Source of the DNA: Fragilariopsis cylindrus CCMP1102
Lineage: Eukaryota > Bacillariophyta > Bacillariophyceae > Bacillariales > Bacillariaceae
Assembly: GCA_900095095.1 (NCBI GenBank)
Contig: FMBT01000537.1
Location: 1-59,287, forward strand
Direction of reading: 5' to 3'
DNA length: 59,287 bases
The position numbers and the translations under genes were made by a program. The notes beneath the pieces are model-generated. The model saw nothing but the letters and a program-made list of their open reading frames with translations. It made no database searches and had not been told where the DNA came from. Positions 32,326 through 43,221 of this stretch are shown in pieces (position 1 is the first letter of the stretch; each line of letters begins with the position of its first letter).

Positions 32326-34418
32326 CCAGGATCCGTCCTGTGGTGGTGGGAAATGAGTGGAAAATTCGGTGAGAAATGTAGCATTGTCGAGACTGTGTTT
32401 GCGTGATGCAACGTCTGCCATTTTGTTGTAAATTCCGGAGATGTGTTCCACTGAGAGTAAAGCTGCTCTGTTGACATGTAGGCGGACAGCTAGTGCTCGG
32501 AGGATTCGTGCAGCGATTATGATGTGCTTGTTCTGAATTTGTACATCCATGCTACTGCTGGTAAATTGTCGCACCAGATGGAGATACTGGCGTCCCGGAG
32601 TGTGAGTGGGTCCACGCTATGTTCGAGGACAAGCCAGTGCATGAGTATTCCGGTTAGTTCTAGATCTGAGATTGTGATCGTTCCGCTTTTGTTGGATGAT
32701 GAGCAGAACTGGTCTCGTATTTCTTGTGGCCATTCAAAGAACCATACGATTGGTACGACGTCGGTTGTGCCGCCGAACCAAACTCCACCGACTCCCCATT
32801 TGGAAGCATCGACGAAGCCTTGGTAAGATGGGGGATGTTCGATGAGTTCGGAGACATGTGTTGGTCGGCGTCCTACAAGTCGGATGAGTGCTGACCAATC
32901 CCGGAGGATGTCTTGTAAATCTTGAGTAACGTCGATTTTTCGACCCTGGTTTTTGGCAGCTGCGGCCATGTAACAATTCAATTGTCCCAGGATTGGTTTG
33001 CCACATGGGATGGCAATGGTTGCGAATTGCAGTCGCCCATGAAGTTTTTGAAAACGTTTGACTTCGAGTTTGGGGCGGCGCCGTACCGCTTTTAGTTCTA
33101 GAAGGAGGTCCTTGCATTTTTGGTGAGGTAGTTCAATGGTGCGTGATATTCCATCAAAGAGCCAACCCAGGATCTCTTTTCTGGTGTCCCAGATTCCGTC
33201 TTCGATTAGTTTCTTTTCCGAGACCGGATGTGCCATTTTGCTGCCTGATAATTCCGGAGGTGGAAAAAATTTGGTGATGCCGTCGAGTATGCGACGGGAG
33301 AACTGTAGTAGATCGGCTTCGTTGGTGCTCTGGATTACGCCGATGAAATCGTCGATGTAGACCTCGATGAGTTGGAGGAACGTGCGTTTTTCCTTTTCAG
33401 ACGAGATTGGAGTGTTAAGCTTATTGATTTTGGTCCAATCGATGTCCATCATGATATTTTCCATCGTTGTTCGTCGACAATGACTTCCTGTCGCATTTTG
33501 TCGTTGATGATGTCACGTGCTGTTTCTGTTGCGGCGCAAAAGAAAGGGGGACTTTTGCTCCAGCCCATTTGAAGGGCGTCCGGAATAACGAGTTGTACTG
33601 GGTCCTCCGGGCCTGCTCCTGGCAGGACGTATGCAAAATTCCATGCATCTGTTTCGCTGACTGCCATTCGCCAGTAGCCATCTTTCAAGTCCACTTTTGA
33701 GAACATAAACGGTGTTGTTTTGTCTTTCGATAAGGCCATTGCCCAAATGATTCTGGGGATAACGTTCCCCAGTTCGTACATTGATTCTTGTTTTGCTAAA
33801 GATTTGTCGGACGCACTGTTTACTGAGTCCAGTGTCTTTCCGTTGACGAGGAGCTGGAAGGATAAATCGAGGATCATCCGATAGACTCGCGACTTGTGCG
33901 GTACTGCAGCTAGTGGTGAAATTTTTAAATTCGGTGGGAAATCATGCTTGATGTCGTCCCAATTGACGAGGCGACAGGATCCTTCTTTGACGGACGCGTT
34001 CGAGGGCCTCTTTTTTGCATGCGGCTGCTGCCTCGGGGACGTTGGCACTGGCGTGTGCTCCATGTTCGATTGCTGCCTCTAGGTGCTCTAGATCCCAATC
34101 ATCTCCGCAGTCGACTGGGCAACCTTCGAGTGCATATTGTAGTAGGTCCGGACCTGCTGGGTGATCTAGAACTTCATGACGAGGATACATTAAACCTTTG
34201 AATTGTGGTAACTTACTTTGGGTAGGTGTAAACGCATTGACGTCTACTGGTGGTTGACGTTGTGGTGGAGGAATCGGTCGACAATAAGGCGTCCTAAACG
34301 GTGTGTCTGGACGGCATGGCGAGCGCGGTGGAGGTGGTATACTCGGGAGTGTGAACCGTGGATGTGGTACACTTGGGAGTGTAAACCTAGACGGTACGCT
34401 GGGGTTGGAGAACAACAT
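31903..34418 (-). pseudogene. Reverse transcriptase / RNase H region of the DIRS-like element, broken into four frames
   Basis: Segment 34418-33990 has Pro-rich repeats then CPVDCGDDWDLEHLEAAIEHG and KKEALERV. The frame shifts near 33990 to KEGSCRLVNWDDIKHDFP, then NLKISPLAAVPHKSRVYRMI, FSKVDLKDGYWRMAV (catalytic Asp) and LQMGWSKSPPFFCAATETAR. It stops at 33449, while the next frame starts at an ATG at 33464 (overlap of 16 bases). 33464-32517 has VYIDDFIGVIQS (second catalytic pair), GWLFDGISRTI, and RNase H strands up to IWCDNLPAVAWMYKFRTS. Another shift near 32520 leads to AARILRALAVRLHV and ISGIYNKMADVASR, the RNase H end, in 32574-31903. The order fits one polyprotein. As assembled it cannot be read in one frame. 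Confidence 0.85.
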
Positions 34419-34524
34419 AGTATGTGATGGTAATGAGAAAATATAGTTGGAAATTTAACATAGATGTTTTATAGTTATTACGTGAATACTGTATACTCGC
34501 TACTGGCGTGTGATTGTACGTTGC

Positions 34525-35150
34525 TTACATGGTAGTGGCCTTTGTTAACATGGCGAGCGCTTTGTCAGGTTTATAAGCGCTGAAGTCGGACTGGTGTGTG
34601 TTTTTGTATTTGCCGTTGCAGTAGCAAAAGAGGCCATAGTTGAGACAATTGCTTGATTTGAGGCCTAGTGCCTCGCACATTTCTTTAGTTGAATTGAACT
34701 CATTGGCAATGCGGATATCCGAAAGTCTGGAAAATTTATTGTCGTGTGCTGCGCGGTGATCCGCGATTAGTTTTCGGATGCGTCGCACCCCGGACCATTG
34801 CGTGTTGTAGGTTTGTCGTTCTTCTTTGGTGATTTGTCCTGATTGCGCTTGCGGTCATTAGGTGTTGCAGGACTAGGGCGCGGTTGTGGTTGGGTTGGCG
34901 CTTCTTTGGTAGGAAAATTGGACCGTAGCTATGCGACAGAGACAAGTTGTTGCTCTCGATTCCCAGGATGAGAAAGTTGATGTTGAACACCGGGAATCGC
35001 CGTGCGGCCACGTCTTCTGCTGTGCAAAATACCCCGAAATACCGCTCGAGATGACGGCATAGTTGATAAATGATTTCGTTGCTGATTAGAGTCCGGAAGT
35101 TGGATATGGCGGCGAGACGACTGTAGTTGTCGAACAAGGCCTCGAGCAGG
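34525..35150 (-). pseudogene. C-terminal part of DIRS-like ORF1, beyond the LINE insertion
   Basis: Two overlapping frames: RLLEALFDNYSRLAAISNFRT ... YQLCRHLERYFGVFCTAED from the LINE boundary to about 34800, then a shift into MRRIRKLIADHRAAHDNKFS ... SSNCLNYGLFCYCNGKYKNTH, a Cys-rich end like the nucleic-acid-binding tail of such ORF1 proteins. It lies directly upstream of the RT region on the same strand. The RLLEAL motif aligns with RLLAAM in the related remnant at 39.7 kb, which supports continuity across the insertion. Confidence 0.6.
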
Positions 35151-35154
35151 CGCG

Positions 35155-36785
35155 ACAGCTTAAGTATGATAAAGAAATTAGAAGCATATGATGAATATCC
35201 AACAGCTCACCTGAAGACAGTACTTAACTCAGAGTGGGACGTCCTTTCAGCATTAAGTAGGACTTTGAAGAAATTCAGAACATACCCAAAACTAAGCTGG
35301 GTAAAGAGTCACCAAGATGATATGGTTTTTGATGAGAAGACAATGCCACTGAATGCTTATCTGAACTCAGAAGCAGATGAATTAGCAACGATAGGACTGA
35401 AGCGACTACAAGAAAAACCTATAGTACCACTGGATCCACACACGTGCGTACAGTTCCACATCGAAGGTAGAACAATAACAAGAAACTTCAAAAACACAGT
35501 GAGAGAAATAATACAACTGAAACCACTTCGAAAATTCTACTGTGACAGATTCAAGTGGAGTGATAACATATTTGATCTAATTGATTGGGACATCTTTCGA
35601 CCAGTATATAAGAAACATTTAGCTACGAAAGGAATACAGTGGATACACAAATTTTGCATCAAGAAGCTGCCAACAGGAGAAAGAGTCCACCAACGAGACC
35701 ACTTCCATGACAACAGATGTGCATCGTGTTTGGAGGATGAAGATGATGATCACATACTACAATGTTCTAAAAGAAGAAGTGTAAGAAAGAAGGTTGTCAA
35801 TCAAATAAACGTACTGCGCAAAACAGTGGACAAGAACTTGTGTGACATACTACAGGAAGGACTAATGGCCTACTTCAAAAGAGACTGCATGTCCAACACC
35901 ATGTTTAGAATAAGAGGAGGGAAAGGTATGGAAAGGTACAAGAATCTAATAGATGAACAAACAGTAATAGGATGGGACAATCTGTTAAGAGGAAAATTTA
36001 CAAAGGAATGGAGAATACAACAGAAAGCCTACAAGACACGACTAAGATTAGTAGATCCAATAGAGTATGATAAGTTAAAAAGAATGAAGAAACAACACCA
36101 AGAGCAACACAATGATGCAAACAACAACAAGAAAACAACCAGAAGCAAAAACAAAACAGAAGAATTTCATGGTTTCTTTCAGTCAATAGTACCAATAATA
36201 TTAGAAATGTGGACAGATAGGTGCATTGACAGAAATACACCAGTTTTAGGGGGCAGAATAGCAGCAGAATATGACTCGCTATGCAAGAAAATAACTCATC
36301 TGTATACATTAAGAGAAATGGTATTGCCAGAAGATGAAATTAAGATATATGATGAACCACTGTTATCAAAACTTGCAGACACAAACCAACAATTGAAAAA
36401 GTGGATCAACAGATGGAGACCAGTAATAGATCATAGCATGAAAAGAGTGAAAGAACTAGCACAAGACAACAGTAAACCGATATGGCAACACTTCACAAAG
36501 AACAAACCAGCAAAGACCAAGGTATCACGGCGGAAACTATCAAAGCAATTGAAACCAAAGAAATATTCTAATAATCCATTGACAAACGTGTACACCAGGT
36601 TAAAGAAGAAGAGATCATCAAGTAGAGTACTTCCAGTAATAAAGAAAATCAAACACAAGGTTAATCATTTGATATCATCATTGTACAACAAATTGGGAAA
36701 GAAGAGATCAACTAGCAGAGAGCAAACAGCATTGGAGGTGGGAAAGCAGATCATTGATGACAGATTTGGAGATGAACCTAAGTAA
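35155..36785 (+). CDS. LINE Pol C-terminal fragment: partial RNase H plus CCHC-type motif
   Basis: About 540 residues from SLSMIKKLEAYDEYPTAH. RNase H features are LSWVKSHQDDMV and LNSEADELATIG (the His and a catalytic Asp region); the first two catalytic residues are missing because the element is truncated. Near residue 200 is CASCLEDEDDDHILQC, a CX2CX7HX3C motif usual at the end of diatom and oomycete LINE ORF2 proteins. A long Lys/Arg-rich tail follows (RLKKKRSSSR, KLGKKRSTSR). The frame is intact from the truncation point to the TAA, which suggests a fairly recent insertion. It has no own start codon; the open frame to the left comes from the host element. Confidence 0.75.
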
Positions 36786-36880
36786 TAAATAAATGTAGAA
36801 TAAATTTGGCGGGTAGATTGTTGACTTTCTGTCTTTCTAAGACCTTAAGGAGCAAAGCTGCAGCTATTAAATAACAAATT
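35155..36880 (+). mobile_element. 5'-truncated LINE (non-LTR retrotransposon) inserted into DIRS-like ORF1
   Basis: The plus-strand frame begins inside an RNase H domain and runs through a C-terminal zinc motif. Composition (A-rich, Lys-rich) differs sharply from the G/C-richer element around it. Left boundary at about 35155, where similarity of the flanking ORF1 to the remnant at 39.7 kb ends; right boundary at about 36880, where it resumes (CTGTACTAAACCTATTGCG against CTGTATCAACACGGTTGTATTCG). Start-up inside a domain is typical of 5' truncation during target-primed reverse transcription. No clear poly-A tail or target duplication was found. Confidence 0.75.
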
Positions 36881-36897
36881 ATATACCTGTACTAAAC

Positions 36898-38818
36898 CTA
36901 TTGCGTTAGCGTTAGGTTGGTGATGAGAGCATCGATGGTATCCGGAATTTGCGGTGTTCCGGGAATGCTGCGTTCCATATCCGCTGTTGTTGGTATGACT
37001 TGTGAGTTAGAGCGCGGTGGTATTCGACTCGCTCCATCTCGGCCGTCGAACGGTTGACGTAGGTGAGGGGCCAAGCCCCCCATGAGGTTTGGTGCCTTCG
37101 AAGTTCGATGGGGCTAAGCGCCAATCGATGATGGACTTTCGAAATTCTGTTGTGATGATTTGGCGGAACCGGCCATTCTTCTTGATTAATGGTTGAATGA
37201 AATAGGTGTCAACGACGGATTCCTTGTCACATTTTTCGGAGGCCTTGTTGAAATGGAGCCACCCACCGTTGTTGCACCGGTGCAAGCTGTTGAGCTCGTG
37301 TGGTTGTAGATGTGCCCACCCACAGAGATTGTAAGATCTGGTTCCCATGTTGTCCTTCACCTTCTTTGGCTTGTCCGGCCTTGTTGAATTTGGGTGCCGT
37401 TTATCCGTTTCCGATGCGAGGAACTTCAGTAGTTGAAATCTGTTCATGTCTTCGGTGGTAAGGGGCTGGCCCGGACCTCTGTTGAGCATTGCCTGTAGCT
37501 GATCACCAACACTTTGGTGAGGTGATGGGCAAGTGGGATCCGGTGCGTATTGTGCCCGACCTCCAAAATTGATGGAACCGTTGCTTGCCGATGCCCCAAA
37601 GGCGAAGGCATTTGATGCCATACCTGTATGCGCACTATGATGCCCTGTATGACCCGTGGTTCCGAGTGGCGCCGCGCCAAATGGGTTGGTGGTAGCCGGT
37701 GCTCCGAAAGGGTTGTTGAACGTAGCTGCTGGTTGTTGGAACGTGGACGATGAGTCGCTCCCGAACGGGTTGTTAAAAGGAAGTCCGGGCCCTTCGAACC
37801 CAACTGGTTGTCCTGGTCCGAATGGAAGTCCGTCGCTCTGTCCGGTTCCACGCGGCTCGAAGGAGACGTTGCCGGTCGTTGTCGTGGCAGCCTGGTGTTG
37901 CCTGGCCAACGCTGTTGCGATGCGTTTTTGTTCTGCTAGCTGTTCCTCCAGGAGAACGTTTCGCTGGAGCACTGCATTGAGATTAGCTTCGTTGGTTGGA
38001 TCTGCTTCCGGAGAAGGTCCCGTTCGTTGACGATTTGAACGGGGGGAAGTGTCTACGTCAATGACTTCCGGTTGTGCTGGGTTGAACTCTTTGCTAAGAC
38101 AGTTCAGGATCCCATTGGCAACGGCGGTGCCAAACTCTTGGTCGTCTTCGTTGAAACCGGTCTTGAGGTCAGCGTAGACGTCCTCCGAATGGTCGAGGGT
38201 GAAGTCACGCGGTTGTGCTGGTTCGAGTTGCATTTGACTCGTGCTGTCGGCGTTGTTGGTGAGGGTCGTATCCTTTACCATTGCTGCCGCCCGGAGCCAG
38301 CTATAAACGAATTTGTCATGGTCGCCTTTCCTGTTCTTAAACACTGTTTCTAAGTCATGGACGCTTCTGTGAGAATTGTCGGGATTGAAGAAATCCGTGA
38401 TGGTGTCAGCCCGGATTGGGATAAGTTTCATCATAGGTCGTGGTTTGACGAGAGAGGAAGAGACAAAATCGAGGTCCTTGTTCGTGTTGGACCCGAGTTC
38501 TTTCGCGAACAGGACGTCCGATGCCACTAAGTCGTTGGCATCGAAGATCAATATTTGTGGGCATGACGTGATCGTGATACCGAAACGTTGTGATTGGTGA
38601 GCTCTTACCCATAGAATGGGAGTGACCACCTTTGGTTGGGTGTTTACCACTGCAATTGCTAGAGTTCCGACGCCGCAGAACAATGGTTGGATTGGTAGGT
38701 GGGTGGTCCGGTCGAAAGTGAGTTTGTGAGTGATGATTTGGATGTCGGAGTTCGACTCTTTGGCACGGTTTGCCTCACCGAGGATAGCCGATTGTAGTTC
38801 TCCTTCTTTGAACGCCAT
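36898..38818 (-). CDS. DIRS-like ORF1 (Gag-like), N-terminal and central part
   Basis: The ATG at 38816-38818 starts a 603-residue frame. Residues 1-280 are globular (FCGVGTLAIAVVNTQPKV, RFGITITSCPQILIFDAND, ATVFKN-like helices). A Gln/Ala coiled stretch (LNAVLQRNVLLEEQLAEQKRIATAL) follows, then a Phe-Gly/Asn-Pro-Phe-rich region (NNPFG, ATFNNPFGAPATTNPFG) and a Cys/His part (NLCGWAHLQPHELNSLHRC ... GGWLHF). The frame stops at 37007. From about 37075 a shifted frame continues as PHLRQPFDGRDGASRIPPRS ... DMERSIPGTPQIPDTIDALIT to about 36898, matching the remnant at 39.8 kb. One frameshift is therefore likely. Role: packaging of the element RNA (inference). Confidence 0.7.
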
Positions 38819-39669
38819 TATGCTGATGTTTTGAATCCGGGTTGCGAGCGTTTTTGAGTTGCTCGAAGTCGAGATTGTGAGCGTGTTGTGTAACGAAACG
38901 AATTGTTCCGGAGTAGTGCCAAATGTGGCAATTTATGGTTTTTGGGACGTTTCACGTCCGGACCTGACGGTTTTTCAGTGATGTGGTGAGCCGGACTGGC
39001 ATGCACTTGGCATGGCGTTGCCGTTTTTGTTCAGAATCTATGTCGACCCCTGGTGAAAATCGTTCTAAACGATGTTGTTTAGTTAGGTTGAGTTTCCTTA
39101 CGTTGGTGAATAATTACGTGAAATATTGTTGAATGTTATTTTGTTTTTGTCCCAACGAGGGATAAGGCAAATAGGAAGTGTGAATAAATTACTTATGTAC
39201 CTATGTATTGTATTCTGGGCTTATGTGTGCCTGAAATCGAAAAATTCAATTCCGGAGTCAAAAATTTGACAGCTAGGAGTGGCGCGTGTGAGGGTGCGTG
39301 CAGGGGTACTAACTAGTTTCGTTGAACGGTTGAGTCCTGGCAAAAATTGAATGTAGTATGTGTTTTAACGTTATATTATATTCTTATATTTGGACTTGTC
39401 TATTATTTAAGATGTTTTCCGTTTTTAATGTGTGGGCACGTGGCGTGGTATGCGTGTCGTACTCCTGACTTTGACCGTTGTACGTTGAGGTCCGGAATCC
39501 CTTTTTGGAACTAAAACCTGTGGTGTCGAATGCAGTCTGTCTGTGTAGGTGTATTCGTCTGTCGTGCGACCGCAACATTTGGTTGGAAATGGTAAATATT
39601 TAGTTTTGACTTGTGAAATGTAGTTGTCTCTTTACGAGGCGTTTCGTCGTAACCGGGTGTTTCGTCTAG
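38819..39669. other. Probable 5' region of the DIRS-like element
   Basis: No supported coding region. Base composition and CCGGA words match the element. This should contain one terminal repeat, but no inverted or split repeat with the far end could be recognised by eye. Confidence 0.4.
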
Positions 39670-39985
39670 TTGACGCCATTCCTATTACTCCGGAGTTGGG
39701 TAATTGTGTTTTTCATACATGGCCGCAAGCAGGCGCTTGATTTCGGTGGCCTGTGGCGATTCGTTGCCAAAATTCTGTATCAACACGGTTGTATTCGTTG
39801 CATGTTTGTGATGAGGGCAACGATGTCGTCCGGAGTGTTTCCGTGGATGCTGCGCTCCATGTCTTTGTTGTTTTCCATGTGGTGGTCTCTGTTGTTGTCT
39901 TGTCTCTCCATTAGCGGACGGGTAGTCCAAGAAGAAGCGCTTTCAGCGGTCACGTCAGCTCCGGAGCTGCCGCACAACAAAACTC
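39670..39985 (-). pseudogene. Remnant of a related DIRS-like ORF1
   Basis: Minus-strand frames give MENNKDMERSIHGNTPDDIVALITNMQ and, after one shift, FGNESPQATEIKRLLAAMYEKHN. These match the intact element's DMERSIPGTPQIPDTIDALIT and RLLEALFDNY. At the DNA level GTGATGAG, TCCGGA, GGATGCTGCGCTCCAT and AGCAGGCGC are shared with 36.9-37.0 kb and 35.15 kb. It is a separate, shorter copy and shows what ORF1 looks like without the LINE. Confidence 0.6.
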
Positions 39986-40452
39986 GATGTTTCCAAAAGA
40001 ATGAGTTCAGAATAGATATCTATTCTGGAGTTTTGATTTTTCTACAAGCGCGCGCATTGTATAAAATAAATCGATTGATTCCTTTTTACAGCTTTAACAC
40101 TCCTTGAAATTATAATTTCGCTTGATGCGTTAGATAAATAATATCCTGTCAAGCATGTTCTTTTACCGTTCAACTGTTCAGTGTGATTGATTTTGGAACT
40201 TTCAAAGAAATGAATATCTATTTTAAAGCTCATTTTTTGCGTCATATTGATTTCGAAATTGGGCGATTCTTATATCGATTGGCTGTATGATGTAGTCGTC
40301 CACAGTTGCTGATACTGAGTGGAATGGTTTACTTACAATGAATAATAGAATAGCAATCATAAAGAAATCGAGTAATATCTTGAATCTATTCGTTTCGTTT
40401 TTTCGACACGACGTAGCGTGCGCGTACAGAAGTGAACGATTAAGTAGGCAAT

Positions 40453-41335
40453 ATGAAGTCATCGTTCATCAAAGTGACACTATTGGTGTTGTTGCTGTTA
40501 TTGGTTGCGGCTACGACTAAGGCGACAACAACAACAACAGCAAACAGCAACAGACAGCAACAGCAACAGCACAAGCAACAGCAACAGCACAAGCAACAGC
40601 AGAGTTATCTAATGAAGATCGGCAAAGACATCAGCAGCACCAGCAGCAGCAGCGTACCATCAATCGACGTTTTTTGACCACTAAAGATCGCAATTATGAC
40701 AAACCGATAGTTCATAATGTCCATAATCAATTGGATACAAAACAAGACTACTCCCACAACAACATCAGTATCATAAGCTTTCGACAACGAGAAGGAGAAG
40801 AACAACACCAAACGTACGACGACGAAAGATGAGCAACATGAGCAATTATTCTATTTCTTCTCAAGACTTCTCCCAAAGCTCGATATTATTCTTCGCAGTA
40901 TGTGGTACATTGTTTTGTTTACTATCTGTTTATATCCTGTCGTTACATGCTACATGTGGAGGTTGCTAACAAGTGGGAATGAAGTATTAGAAGAAGATAA
41001 TATCAAAACCGAAACTCTTGTTGCACAGCATGTAAATCTGAAAATTTCGTTGCACCAGCATGTACATCTTATACTACCACAATCGCGATCACGATGATCT
41101 TGTTACACCAGCATGTAATTCTTGGCTTGATCACGATGATAGCATTACCGCCGCAACAGACAGTGGTATTGCCAGTAAAGGTTCCTTTTCTTTAAGAGAA
41201 AACATAAATGTCTTACCAGATTCATATCGGAAATTGCAGGACATTGTCAACGACCGAACAGGATTTGTTGAACAAATACAGAGCTATTGCCAAACTTCAA
41301 AAAGCATTGCTTGATGCAAATAAATCACTGGCTTA
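40453..41335 (+). pseudogene. Possible small Gln-rich secreted/membrane protein gene, broken by several frame changes
   Basis: It starts MKSSFIKVTLLVLLLLLVAATTKA, a clear signal peptide, then a Gln/His repeat. That frame ends at 40677, while another reads on from the repeat as RTINRRFLTTKDRNYDKPIV to a TGA at 40830-40832. There an ATGA overlap opens MSNMSNYSISSQDFSQS with a membrane span (ILFFAVCGTLFCLLSVYIL), stop at 40967. Further on, three imperfect DNA repeats like TTGCACCAGCATGTA give PAC motifs, and an amphipathic end (EQDLLNKYRAIAKLQKALLD) stops at about 41333. One interrupted gene is my inference; two or three tiny genes are also possible. Confidence 0.35.
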
Positions 41336-42118
41336 AGCGTTTAGTGTAAACTTATATACATCTGTCCTTATTATAGAAGACGTAGTTTGACACGGAAAGG
41401 AAGAAGAAGAGGCTGCATGTATGGTGGAAGAAGGAGTAGGTACTGTTACAGTTAACTTATTACAGTAGTAGTATTTATTTATTTGTATAGTACACATGCA
41501 TTGCATATCCTACTACGAATATCCCATTTCTATACACTGCACTGATAATACAAATTGTATTTGCTTGCTTCACACCAACAATGCATGCGAATCGAATCAT
41601 GCAAAACTACAGTAGAATTATCTCCATGACAAACGCATGATGTTGTGTATACAGTACACTTGAGCATAAAGAGGACTACTCCATAGAGAAACATTCATTT
41701 GTGCCAACAATTAATTGTAAAGTACGCTATTTATCCTCGTACTTGTACGCTAGGTTGTATCCCAGTAGAATAGAACGAGTGGTTGAGTGGTTGAGTGAGT
41801 TGAGTAGATCATCGGATCTCTCGGGTCGCGCATTGCGTACTAGTAGAGTGGTAGGGCAATCGAAGCTGTGCTATGCCTTACTTATACTGTATTAAATTAT
41901 CATGCCTGCCGATCGAGGAGGATGATCGGAATGAGTACTATATGAAAGCGGGGAAGGAGAGAAATAACATAGTGCAAGTACAAGTACACTTACACAAAAA
42001 AAACTATAAAGCTAGTACTGTAAAAAGTGTCATCTACAACACAGTATCGTTCATTACATTATATAGACTAAACTACTGTAGCTACGTGTACTAGAATATA
42101 AGAAGGATTGATTCTATT
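41336..42118. other. Intergenic, nothing recognised
   Basis: No coding or RNA feature is supported. It has frequent GTAC/AGTAC words but no ordered repeat. Confidence 0.5.
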
Positions 42119-43221
42119 TTATAAATAAAAGGTTTTACAGTTACAGTTACAGTTACGCGATTTGAGAATGAATATAAGCAATGATGTGTTTATAGTACGT
42201 TCGTTGCTGTTTCTTTTTAGATTATTACTTTTACAATATTTAGACCGCTTTTCATCACTATTATCATTTGAAGATGCAGATTCTGATACTGCTTCTGATG
42301 CTTCTGATGATGATTCTGCTAATAATCCCTTTTCTTGTTTCGTCTTCATTGCTTCTGGACGTTGTTTACATAAGACATACAAGACCTTCACAATAATACC
42401 AAAAGAAACAAGAAGTAATCCACCGAGTACACCATATTGTACACCCGAAATTTGTTCTACTGTAAATTGATCCGTAATCTTTGTGGATGGTTCTTGTAAT
42501 TCAGCATATACACCCCCTAATGCCCATACAATCACTAATGGTATCGCAAAATCAACAGGATAACTGGATAGGTATGTAAATGCTGTACCCAATAACACCA
42601 CTAATGATAAACTGGATACAATTAATTGTGTTGTGACATTTGCATTGTAGGAAACAGTAAAGACATTTGTCATCACAACTGCAGCTGCCATAATCCATCC
42701 AGTTTGTATCGAAAATGGACCTTGCCATAACAAGTAACCTTTCCATGTTTTCTTGTAGGACTGCAATGACCTTGTTGCCATTACCAGTGTAATGACAATT
42801 CCATACATACAAAGTAATGCTACCCACATAATTTCATAACTAAATGAGATTGTCCACCAGCTTGGAATACAGTCATAATAGGATAATAATACCATGCCTT
42901 CAAAACACCTTCTGAATTTCTTTGAGATGGTAAAAATTGCCAGACAACCCAAATTGCTTGCCAAATAAATATCACACCCCAAATTGAAAATGAGAAACCA
43001 AATGGTGTCACAATTGTTTGATATTTAGCAGATAATTCACCATTGTCTGGTTGACCTGTTAATCCAAATATACCAATACCAAATGTCACAAAAACATTCA
43101 CAATGTATGCTAATAGATTCAACCAATTAAATTTGTTTAGTGATGTATTAGTCGACGACGACGACAACGGTTCACTTGTAGTAGTATCAACAACCATGAT
43201 ATCGATGTCGGAAGTAGTCAT
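42119..43221 (-). CDS. TspO/MBR-like multispan membrane protein, paralogue A (one frameshift)
   Basis: The ATG at 43219-43221 starts MTTSDIDIMVVDTTTSEP. After a short polar N terminus come about seven hydrophobic spans: LLAYIVNVFVTFGIGIFGLT, PFGFSFSIWGVIFIWQAIWVVWQF, WTISFSYEIMWVALLCMYGIVITL, YLLWQGPFSIQTGWIMAAAVV, LIVSSLSLVVLLGTAFTYL, FAIPLVIVWALGGVY and VLGGLLLVSFGIIVKVLYVL. The FSIWGVIFIWQ element and Trp richness recall long tryptophan-rich TspO-like proteins; this is a resemblance, not proof. The frame breaks at about 42850, where GCTGGTGGAC stands for the GCTGGATGGAC of paralogue C (one A missing). The C-terminal tail is Ser/Glu-rich. If TspO-like it would sit in an organelle or ER membrane and bind tetrapyrroles or lipids. 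Confidence 0.65.

Larger units (their letters stand above)
29414..38818 (-). mobile_element. DIRS-like tyrosine-recombinase retroelement, fragmented and interrupted by a LINE
   Basis: Reading along the minus strand: ORF1 (38818-37007, continuing to about 36898, interrupted, then 35150-34525), reverse transcriptase and RNase H (34418-31903 in four frames), tyrosine recombinase (to 31160), and a further ORF (31012-29414). RT plus a tyrosine recombinase instead of a DDE integrase defines the DIRS/Ngaro/PAT order. At least five frame changes are needed to read the domains through. The true ends lie outside the stated coding span and could not be placed. A plus-strand LINE fragment sits at about 35155-36880. 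Confidence 0.85.

Noticed and set aside
37656..38030. Plus-strand Pro/Gly-rich frame
   Set aside because: Antisense of the Asn-Pro-Phe-Gly repeat of ORF1.
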